Assembly: GCA_023413605.1 (NCBI GenBank)
Contig: JAEZPL010000798.1
Location: forward strand, 1-5,979
Reading direction: 5' to 3'
DNA: 5,979 nt
Origin: Pseudomonadota bacterium
Lineage (GTDB): Bacteria; Pseudomonadota; Alphaproteobacteria; Azospirillales; Azospirillaceae
The position numbers and the translations under genes are program-made. This document shows positions 1 through 5,979 of this stretch, one piece after another (position 1 is the first letter of the stretch; each line of letters begins with the position of its first letter). The notes below the pieces were generated by a model. That model was not told the origin of the DNA. It saw only the letters and a program-made list of their open reading frames with translations, and did no database searches.

Positions 1-1908
1 CAATTCGGCCGCATCCGCGTGGAACTGGGCGCCGGGCCGTTGCAGCGCCGTCGGATCACCGATCCGGCTCGACACGGAGAAGCGGAAGACGCTGCCCCGC
101 CCCGGCGCGGTGTCCACCTCGATCGCACCGCCCAGCGCCTTGCACAGCTCCTTGCAGATGGCCAGCCCCAGCCCGGTACCGCCGTAGCGGCGGGTGATGG
201 AGCTGTCGGCCTGGGTGAAGCGCTCGAACAGAGTCGCCACCGCGTCGGGCGCGATGCCGATGCCGGTGTCCTCCACCTCGAACTCCAGCAGGAATCGGCC
301 ATCGCCCAGGTCGGCACCGCGGCGGGCACGCACCGCGACATGGCCGGAATGCGTGAACTTGACGGCGTTGCCGACCAGATTGAACAGGATCTGCCGCAGC
401 CGCGCCGGGTCGGTCACCACCACGTCCGGCACGGTCGGCAGCATGTGGGAGGTCAGGTTCAGGCCCTTTTCGAAGGCACGGGGGCGCATGACCTCCAGCA
501 CCGTGTCGACGATCTCCGTCAGGGCGCAATCCGCCTCCTCCAGTTCGAAGCGCCGGGCTTCCAGCTTCGACAGGTCGAGAATGTCGTCGAGCAGCCGCAG
601 CAGGCTTTCCGCCGACTGCCGCGCCACCATGGCAAGCCGCAGTTCCTCGTTCGACAGGTTGCTGCCGACCAGCAGGGCGAGATTGCCCAGAACGCCGTTC
701 ATCGGCGTGCGCAGTTCGTGGCTGATGGTTGCCAGGAACTCTGTCTTCGCGCGGCTCGCGGCTTCCGCCGCCTCCATGGCCTGGAAAAGCTGCTGTGACG
801 TCAGCCGCGGTTCGGTGACGTCGATGCAGATCCACAGCTTGCCGGTCTGGGCGCCACCGGTGCTGCGCACCGGCACGTTGTGCCAGGTGACGATGCGCCC
901 GTCCGGCAGCGCCATCTCGCGCACCTCGTCCTCCTCGATGGAGGTGAGAGCCCCGGGAACCGCCTCCGGCCCGGCGTTGGAGGCCGCTGCCATCACCTCG
1001 CCCAGGCCGGCCCCGACCGGTGTGCCCGGGATGCCGAACAGGCGGCAGAAGGCCGGGTTGGTGAAGGCGATGCGGCCATCCGAGCCCACGAACAGGATGC
1101 CGACGTCCATCGAGGCGAGCAGCACCGACAGGCGGGCACGTTCCTGCTCCACGTCGCGCGCCAGCTTCTCCTGTTCGTCCAGCGCCAGCGTCAGCTGGTC
1201 CACCCGGTCCTTGATGGCGCGAGACATGGCGTTAAAGGCGGCCCCGAGGTGGCCGATGTCGTCCTCGCCCTCGATCAGCGCCTTCGGTGCGTAATTGCCG
1301 CTCGCCACCTCCTCGCTGCACCGGGTCAGCGCCGTCAGGTGCCGCGTCAGGAAGAAGCCGATCAGCGTCAGCAGGCCGGTGGACAGCAGGACCTCCACCA
1401 GCGCGATGGCCACGCCCTGGGTGACCAGCAGCTTCCGCGCGTCGACGATGTGCCCCAGCCCAAAGCCGAACTGGACCGAGCCCAGCCTCTGCCCGGCCAG
1501 CGTGATCGGCGCGCGAACGTCGAACCGGGCGCCGGTTCCCTTGTCGTCCAGGGTCAGGCGCTCGTCGGGAACGGGCAGCGCGCGGTCCCTGGGCCAGCCG
1601 CTGATCGCGGCCAGCTTGCCCATGCTGTCCTGCACGGCGAGATACTCGATGCCGTCCGCCGTCCGGCTTTCGTCCAGAACGGCCTGCAAGGTGGCATAGT
1701 CGCGCTGCGCCAGCGGAGCGACCAGCGCCGCGTTCAGCACCGGGGACACTTGGCTGGCGTGCAGCTGGGCCTGTTCGGCAAGGCTTCCGTAGAGGAGGCG
1801 GACGCTGTTGGCGACCAGGAGGGTCAGCATCAGGGCTTCGACGCACACCGCGGCGACCAGGAGACGCCCCCGCAACGTGCGCCAAGGCGCGAAGCGCTGC
1901 TTGATCAT
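1..1908 (-). CDS. Hybrid-type membrane sensor histidine kinase (HAMP-PAS-HisKA-HATPase), 3' end outside window
   Basis: Sensor kinase that should autophosphorylate on a histidine and pass the phosphate to a receiver domain; it sits in the inner membrane. 636 codons are present and no stop occurs before the window edge. Seen in the translation: TM1 about residues 15-38; periplasmic sensor 39-163, with a PAS/Cache-like look; TM2 164-187; HAMP 188-240; short coiled coil to about 260; PAS about 261-373; HisKA with HELRTPMNG (H397); HATPase with N-box N514, DTGIGI at D547 and GTGLGLAI at 577-584. A linker follows the ATPase from about 612 to the edge, so one or more receiver domains probably follow; this is inference from the HELRTPMNG-type hybrid kinases. 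The start ATG (1908-1906) overlaps the TGA of the upstream binding-protein gene, and AAGG lies 7 bases before it. This coupling suggests the kinase reads the ligand state of that protein. Confidence 0.93.
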   Translation of the reverse strand, partial: MIKQRFAPWRTLRGRLLVAAVCVEALMLTLLVANSVRLLYGSLAEQAQLHASQVSPVLNAALVAPLAQRDYATLQAVLDESRTADGIEYLAVQDSMGKLAAISGWPRDRALPVPDERLTLDDKGTGARFDVRAPITLAGQRLGSVQFGFGLGHIVDARKLLVTQGVAIALVEVLLSTGLLTLIGFFLTRHLTALTRCSEEVASGNYAPKALIEGEDDIGHLGAAFNAMSRAIKDRVDQLTLALDEQEKLARDVEQERARLSVLLASMDVGILFVGSDGRIAFTNPAFCRLFGIPGTPVGAGLGEVMAAASNAGPEAVPGALTSIEEDEVREMALPDGRIVTWHNVPVRSTGGAQTGKLWICIDVTEPRLTSQQLFQAMEAAEAASRAKTEFLATISHELRTPMNGVLGNLALLVGSNLSNEELRLAMVARQSAESLLRLLDDILDLSKLEARRFELEEADCALTEIVDTVLEVMRPRAFEKGLNLTSHMLPTVPDVVVTDPARLRQILFNLVGNAVKFTHSGHVAVRARRGADLGDGRFLLEFEVEDTGIGIAPDAVATLFERFTQADSSITRRYGGTGLGLAICKELCKALGGAIEVDTAPGRGSVFRFSVSSRIGDPTALQRPGAQFHADAAEL

Positions 1909-2747
1909 TTCGGAGCCTTCAGAACCTGACGCACTTCATCCGCCAGGGGCTCCATGGCGGCCAGTTCCTCGTCGCTCACGTCGCGGTAGCCGCCGAGCGT
2001 GTTCGCGTCGAAATAGGCTTTGCCTTCCGCGGTCTTTCCGAAGGCTGCCAGCCCATCGTGGATGGTCTGCCAGTGGGCGGCCTGCCGCTGGTTGATCAGA
2101 TAGACGCGGCCGGCCATCGCCTGGCTCTGCGCGATGGTCTTCAGCCGCGCCTGCACGTCGGGCGCCAGCTTTTGCAGGTTGGCGAGCGACATGAAGCCCG
2201 CCGACGCGTCGCCGGCCAGGATCAGCTGGGCCACGCTGTCGGCGGCGCTGACGTAGCGGACCTGGGCTTCGACACCGTTGTTCTTCAGCCAGTGCTGGCC
2301 CCAGAGCGTCACCAGCGAGGACGGGTTCAGGCCCAGCACCGTGGTGCCGCGCAGCGATGCCGCGTCCGAATAGGACGCCGTGGACGCCGCCACCACGACC
2401 GATTTGAAGTCCGCGAGATAGGTCAGCAACGGGCGATAGCCCGCGTCCTTGCGCAGAAGCTGCGCCTGATGCCCGGTCGTCACCGCGATGTCGTATTCCT
2501 GGTCGAGCGCGCGGCGGGCGAAGGCCGTGAAGTCCGGCGCGGTGACGATCTCCACGGGTTGCGACAGCGCTTTTTCGACCGCACGGCGGACAGGTTGGTA
2601 TTGCTCGATGATGACGCGTGCGCTGGTGTGGGGGGCGATGCCGATGCGAAACGGCATGGCGTCGATCGTCTGCTGGGACAGGGCGGGGGTCGCGCCGGTC
2701 AGCATGGCGCCTATCAGCGAGGCGGCGGCAAACAGCGTCTTGAGCAT
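1905..2747 (-). CDS. PhnD/SsuA-family periplasmic substrate-binding protein, probable kinase ligand sensor
   Basis: Exported, soluble type 2 periplasmic binding protein of the phosphate/phosphite/phosphonate (PhnD-like) group. It has a Sec signal peptide (MLKTLFAAASLIGAMLTGA, likely cleaved after ALS), then FRIGIAPHTS, YQPVRRAVEKAL, a DFTAFARRAL stretch, YDIAVTTGHQA and a degenerate anion-loop region around LNPSSLVTLWG. These are the usual landmarks of the two-lobed fold. About 280 residues is normal for the family. The ATG at 2747 is preferred over an in-frame TTG two codons upstream (2753), because a GGA lies 8 bases before the ATG but only 2 before the TTG. No ABC permease or ATPase gene adjoins it. 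Instead it overlaps a sensor kinase by 4 bases, so a signalling role like AioX, TorT or the PhnD-like part of TtrS is more likely than transport. The mature protein has no cysteine. The ligand cannot be told from sequence. Confidence 0.9.
   Translation of the reverse strand: MLKTLFAAASLIGAMLTGATPALSQQTIDAMPFRIGIAPHTSARVIIEQYQPVRRAVEKALSQPVEIVTAPDFTAFARRALDQEYDIAVTTGHQAQLLRKDAGYRPLLTYLADFKSVVVAASTASYSDAASLRGTTVLGLNPSSLVTLWGQHWLKNNGVEAQVRYVSAADSVAQLILAGDASAGFMSLANLQKLAPDVQARLKTIAQSQAMAGRVYLINQRQAAHWQTIHDGLAAFGKTAEGKAYFDANTLGGYRDVSDEELAAMEPLADEVRQVLKAPK
1909..1922 (-). promoter_or_regulatory. Ribosome binding site and translational-coupling junction for the kinase
   Basis: On the minus strand AAGG (1919-1916) lies 7 bases before the kinase ATG, inside the last codons of the binding-protein gene. 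The ATGA overlap means ribosomes ending the first gene can restart directly on the second. This fixes the kinase start and implies coordinated levels of the two proteins. Confidence 0.6.
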
Positions 2748-2809
2748 GGCCAAAATCCGTTGAGGAGTACGCCCGTCCGATGCGCCGAGGCGGGTTCTAA
2801 GCTTTTAGC

Positions 2810-2825
2810 GATAATACGGGATAAT
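2810..2825. repeat. GATAAT direct repeat at 10-bp spacing
   Basis: GATAAT occurs at 2810-2815 and again at 2820-2825, one helical turn apart, 63-78 bases upstream of the binding-protein start. The minus-strand reading includes TATTAT, which resembles a -10 box, but no good -35 box lies 16-18 bases upstream. It could be half-sites for a regulator bound on one DNA face, or part of the promoter. Confidence 0.35.
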
Positions 2826-2841
2826 GGTTTCCAACACCATT
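2823..2841. promoter_or_regulatory. Operator-like dyad AATGGT-N7-ACCATT
   Basis: A perfect 6-bp inverted repeat with a 7-base spacer, 19 bp in all, about 76-94 bases upstream of the binding-protein ATG and overlapping the second GATAAT. Size and placement fit a site for a dimeric transcription factor controlling the binding-protein/kinase operon. No regulator is identified. Confidence 0.35.
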
Positions 2842-2866
2842 GGCAGGTCCGCTGCTGACCAGCCAC

Positions 2867-2898
2867 CTTTTGCCGCGCCTTGGCGCACTGAACAAAAG
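2867..2898. repeat. Nested inverted repeats (CTTTTG/CAAAAG around GCGCC-TT-GGCGC)
   Basis: An inner perfect 5-bp stem GCGCC-TT-GGCGC (2875-2886) lies inside an outer pair CTTTTG (2867-2872) and CAAAAG (2893-2898). The outer pair is offset by 2 bases from the inner centre, so a single continuous stem would need a bulge. It lies in the divergent spacer and may be a protein-binding dyad or part of a leader structure; it lacks the adjacent T-run of a plus-strand terminator. Confidence 0.3.
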
Positions 2899-2988
2899 AC
2901 TAATAGTTGTCATTTATAAGAAAAAACACACCATTAATTGCCGACTTGCACCCCACTCTCACAACCTCAGGCATTCCGTGCAAACGGA

Positions 2989-3009
2989 TTAGCCCGTCGC
3001 CGTGGCTAA
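2989..3009. promoter_or_regulatory. Operator-like dyad TTAGCC-N9-GGCTAA
   Basis: Perfect 6-bp arms at 2989-2994 and 3004-3009 separated by 9 bases, centred about 70 bases before the ATG of the small zinc-binding protein. The two-turn spacing is typical of operators bound by helix-turn-helix dimers. It could control the plus-strand genes that start at 3070. Confidence 0.33.
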
Positions 3010-3069
3010 AACTGTAACAGAGCATCCGTATAGTGCGGCCACTTCGCAAAACCGGTCACGAAACCGTCA

Positions 3070-3315
3070 ATGAGCCCGTCCAAGACCATGGCCATACGCC
3101 ACGCCGCCCAGCTGCACTGTGTCTGCTGCGCGCGCCCCTTTGCCCGCACATCGCGGCACGGCCCGGCGCCGCTCTATTGTTCCGCGGACTGCCGCGCGCA
3201 GATGCGCATCAGGCAGCGGATCTGGAACGGCCGCTTCGCCGCGGCGGCGCAGCCGGTTCCGTCGCCGGTTCCGTCGGACATCCTGACGGCCCAGCCGATG
3301 GCCAAGGCATCATGA
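3070..3315 (+). CDS. Small putative zinc-binding protein (CxxC...CxxxC), 81 aa
   Basis: Small cytoplasmic protein with a likely four-cysteine zinc site: C17-x2-C20, then C37-x3-C41 in the setting YCSADCR. An arginine-rich helix (MRIRQRIWNGR) follows and then a Pro/Ala-rich tail. The CxxC...YCS..CR pattern occurs in many short bacterial zinc-ribbon or FCS-like fingers that may contact nucleic acid or protein; a specific function is not known. The ATG at 3070 is the first after an in-frame TAG at 3031. An ATG at 3088 is an alternative start that keeps all four cysteines; neither has a strong ribosome binding site. The TGA overlaps the ATG at 3312 (ATGA), so the next gene was probably translated by coupling. 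Confidence 0.72.
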   Translation: MSPSKTMAIRHAAQLHCVCCARPFARTSRHGPAPLYCSADCRAQMRIRQRIWNGRFAAAAQPVPSPVPSDILTAQPMAKAS

Positions 3316-3323
3316 TCAAGCTC

Positions 3324-3358
3324 GTCATCCACGACCAACGTTATCCACGACAAACGTT
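3324..3358 (+). repeat. 16-bp imperfect tandem duplication causing an apparent frameshift
   Basis: Unit ATCCACGACCAACGTT (3327-3342) is followed directly by ATCCACGACAAACGTT (3343-3358), 15 of 16 identical; the period-16 pattern extends left to 3324 with one more mismatch. Sixteen is not a multiple of three, so one copy shifts the reading frame by one. Leaving out one copy joins the ATG at 3312 (MIKLVIHD) in frame with KRSAACLLLPGFERM and the downstream open frame. Confidence 0.7.
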
Positions 3359-3372
3359 CGGCCGCCTGCCTG

Positions 3373-3744
3373 TTGCTGCCCGGCTTCGAGCGGATGCAGG
3401 ATGTGGTCCGTGCGTTGCACGGGCTGGCCGAAACCGACAGCGCGTCGGTCCTGCTGGAATCCTTCGCGCGCCGATGCCTGGAATCCGGGATCGCCTTCCA
3501 CTCCACGGCCCCGTTGACGGCCTGCACCTTCTGCACATCGCTCGTGAAGGTGGAGGTCGTCGCCGGAGCCGGCGCCCCGCCGGTCCATTTCGTCCGCCTC
3601 TACCACCGGAATGCCGCCGGAATCCTGTGCCGCCTGCACCACGGCACCCTGCACGCGGTCGCGCGGAAGCTGCGATGCGGGCGTGGGACCTTTTCGCTGC
3701 TGCCCCCATCGGTCGCCACCAGCGCCGTGCAGAACACGCCCTGA
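3373..3744 (+). CDS. Unrecognised Cys/His-containing protein, 5' end disrupted by duplication
   Basis: No family recognised. The frame from about 3359 to the TGA at 3742-3744 has strongly GC-biased third positions, so it is real coding sequence. The listed start is a TTG at 3373 with no visible ribosome binding site; an ATG at 3394 would give 117 residues. A more natural start is the ATG at 3312, which overlaps the stop of the preceding gene in an ATGA with AAGG just upstream, but the 16-bp tandem duplication puts it in the wrong frame. Without one repeat copy the product would be 138 residues starting MIKLVIHDKRSAAC. Visible content: an amphipathic helix (MQDVVRALHGLAET), a CTFC pair, a beta-like VKVEVVAG stretch, PVHFVRLYH, and several His/Cys. 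No signal peptide or membrane segment. It could be a pseudogene, a switchable gene, or a shorter gene with a weak start. Confidence 0.6.
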   Translation: MLPGFERMQDVVRALHGLAETDSASVLLESFARRCLESGIAFHSTAPLTACTFCTSLVKVEVVAGAGAPPVHFVRLYHRNAAGILCRLHHGTLHAVARKLRCGRGTFSLLPPSVATSAVQNTP

Positions 3745-3761
3745 CCGCCCGGCTGGCGTCG

Positions 3762-3789
3762 GAGCGCGCTATGTCACCGCTTCGCGCTC
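3762..3789. terminator. Possible hairpin at convergent gene ends (GAGCGCG-N14-CGCGCTC)
   Basis: Perfect 7-bp GC-rich arms at 3762-3768 and 3783-3789 span the end of the minus-strand small gene, 18 bases after the plus-strand stop. It could form a stem ending either transcript. There is no T-run on either side and the loop is long, so this is weak. Confidence 0.25.
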
Positions 3790-3957
3790 GATCACCAAAA
3801 GATCATCCTCGATGCGCAGGAAGGAGCCGACCTCCAGGTCGCCCCGGGCTATGGCCTCGTTGACCATGATCTGCGCATCGGCCAGCGTAAGCGGCTCGCC
3901 ATCATAGAAAGCCCGGCCGTCGGCATGACGGATGATATGGTAGGTGGCGGTATCCAT
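3769..3957 (-). CDS. Small hypothetical protein, 62 aa
   Basis: No family recognised. The product begins MDTATYHIIRHADGRAFYDG, continues with a helix (TLADAQIMVNEAIARGDLEVG) and ends with a beta-like segment (SFLRIEDDLLVIEREAVT). The acidic, soluble composition suggests a compact cytoplasmic alpha/beta protein. The ATG at 3957 is chosen because GAGGAAG lies just upstream with good spacing; a longer in-frame reading from 4026 (85 residues) adds a segment with non-protein-like composition that crosses this ribosome binding site. The gene converges with the preceding plus-strand gene (24-base gap) and diverges from the Cache kinase. Confidence 0.7.
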   Translation of the reverse strand: MDTATYHIIRHADGRAFYDGEPLTLADAQIMVNEAIARGDLEVGSFLRIEDDLLVIEREAVT

Positions 3958-3960
3958 GCC

Positions 3961-3967
3961 CTTCCTC
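3961..3967 (-). promoter_or_regulatory. Strong ribosome binding site of the 62-aa gene
   Basis: The minus strand reads GAGGAAG, with AGGA 5 bases before the ATG at 3957. It is the best Shine-Dalgarno match I saw in this window and decides the short start over the upstream in-frame ATG at 4026. Confidence 0.65.
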
Positions 3968-4061
3968 TCAACTGATGTCATGCCAACACAACGCGGAAAG
4001 GGGGTGTTCCACCAAGGCCGCGTCATTCATCGCGAAATGCCCGCGTCCGAACGCGTGTGGC

Positions 4062-4087
4062 CAAACACTGCGGCCAATCACTGCGGC
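4062..4087. repeat. 13-bp tandem repeat upstream of the Cache kinase
   Basis: CAAACACTGCGGC (4062-4074) is followed directly by CAATCACTGCGGC (4075-4087), 12 of 13 identical, about 65-90 bases before the kinase ATG. It runs into the palindrome GGCCGGCC (4085-4092). It may be a pair of direct half-sites for a regulator of the kinase or of the divergent 62-aa gene. Confidence 0.4.
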
Positions 4088-4151
4088 CGGCCTTGCGAAT
4101 GGCGTGTCGCGACGCCACTCTCATCCGATTACCATCACGCACCGCCCCTGG

Positions 4152-5920
<1,769 letters not shown>

Positions 5921-5921
<1 letters not shown>

Positions 5922-5943
5922 CGCTGCGGTCAGCCTCCAGCGT
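5921..5943. terminator. Possible hairpin after the Cache kinase (ACGCTG-N11-CAGCGT)
   Basis: A perfect 6-bp inverted repeat begins at the last base of the kinase stop codon. It could form a bidirectional stem between the kinase and a convergent gene, but no T-run follows and the loop is 11 bases, so it is a weak candidate. Confidence 0.25.
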
Positions 5944-5979
5944 GGTGTCCGCGCACGACGGCGCTGATCGGCACCAGGA
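5930..5979 (-). CDS. Possible 3' end of a convergent gene (partial)
   Basis: Read on the minus strand, the last bases encode LVPISAVVRGHHAGG followed by TGA (5932-5930). Codon use is GC-biased and the composition is protein-like, so a convergent gene may end here, 8 bases past the kinase stop. Fifteen codons are too few to be sure and no family can be named. Confidence 0.3.
   Translation of the reverse strand, partial: LVPISAVVRGHHAGG

Larger units (their letters stand above)
2748..3069. other. Divergent intergenic region, AT-richer, with dyads
   Basis: About 320 bases without a convincing gene, between the minus-strand binding-protein/kinase operon and the plus-strand small-protein genes. 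It is clearly more AT-rich than its surroundings, mainly at 2890-2940 (runs such as CATTTATAAG followed by six A). It must carry the promoters for both directions. I did not find a pair of boxes matching the sigma-70 -35/-10 consensus at proper spacing on either strand, so no promoter is called. It holds the direct repeat and three inverted repeats listed separately. Confidence 0.6.

Noticed and set aside
19..1294. Plus-strand open frames opposite the hybrid kinase
   Set aside because: The minus strand encodes HAMP, PAS, HisKA and HATPase motifs continuously; the plus-strand frames are low-complexity antisense shadows.
2890..2940. Sigma-70 promoter in the AT-rich stretch
   Set aside because: TATAAA- and ATTAG-like boxes exist, but no -35 match lies at 16-18 bases on either strand, so a specific promoter cannot be supported.
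3341..3349. TTATCCACG resembling a DnaA box (TTATCCACA)
   Set aside because: One isolated imperfect match inside a coding region and part of the tandem duplication; there is no cluster or replication gene to suggest an origin.
3312..3863. Long plus-strand frame reading on from the ATG at 3312
   Set aside because: Beyond the duplication it is Arg/Pro-rich with poor codon bias and runs through the opposite-strand 62-aa gene; it is the shifted shadow of the real frame.
3975..4151. N-terminal extension of the Cache kinase from the ATG at 3975
   Set aside because: The stretch holds the 13-bp tandem repeat and has atypical composition (many Cys, Arg, Pro, His) before a normal kinase N-terminus; no ribosome site supports it.

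Overview
The window is GC-rich, with strong G/C preference at third codon positions in all the long genes. The mix of gene types (a PhnD-like binding protein paired with a hybrid kinase, a Cache-domain kinase, and a small CxxC...CxxxC protein) fits an alphaproteobacterium, perhaps of the Azospirillum/Rhodospirillales kind. That placement is inference from composition and gene style only. No rRNA, tRNA, CRISPR array, insertion sequence or phage gene was seen.

Layout. (1) Positions 1-2747, minus strand: a two-gene operon. The promoter-proximal gene encodes an exported PhnD-type periplasmic binding protein. Its stop codon overlaps, in an ATGA, the start of a membrane histidine kinase (TM, periplasmic sensor, TM, HAMP, PAS, HisKA, HATPase) that runs off the left edge and probably continues into receiver domains. 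(2) 2748-3069: an AT-richer divergent intergenic region with several dyads and a short direct repeat, likely holding promoters for both directions. (3) 3070-3744, plus strand: a small putative zinc-binding protein followed by an unrecognised Cys/His-containing protein. The natural ATG of the second gene overlaps the first gene's stop (ATGA), but a roughly 16-bp imperfect tandem duplication just after that ATG puts it out of frame with the body of the gene. (4) 3769-3957, minus strand: a 62-residue protein of unknown function with a good ribosome binding site. (5) 3958-4151: a divergent spacer with a 13-bp tandem repeat. (6) 4152-5921, plus strand: a complete Cache-domain sensor histidine kinase without a receiver domain. 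(7) 5922-5979: a possible convergent gene end on the minus strand.

The theme is environmental sensing: two independent membrane kinases, one probably fed by a dedicated soluble periplasmic ligand-binding protein in the manner of AioX/AioS or TorT/TorS. No response regulator gene lies inside the window. The least ordinary items are the duplication-frameshifted gene behind the small zinc-binding protein and the binding-protein/kinase pair with its unknown ligand.
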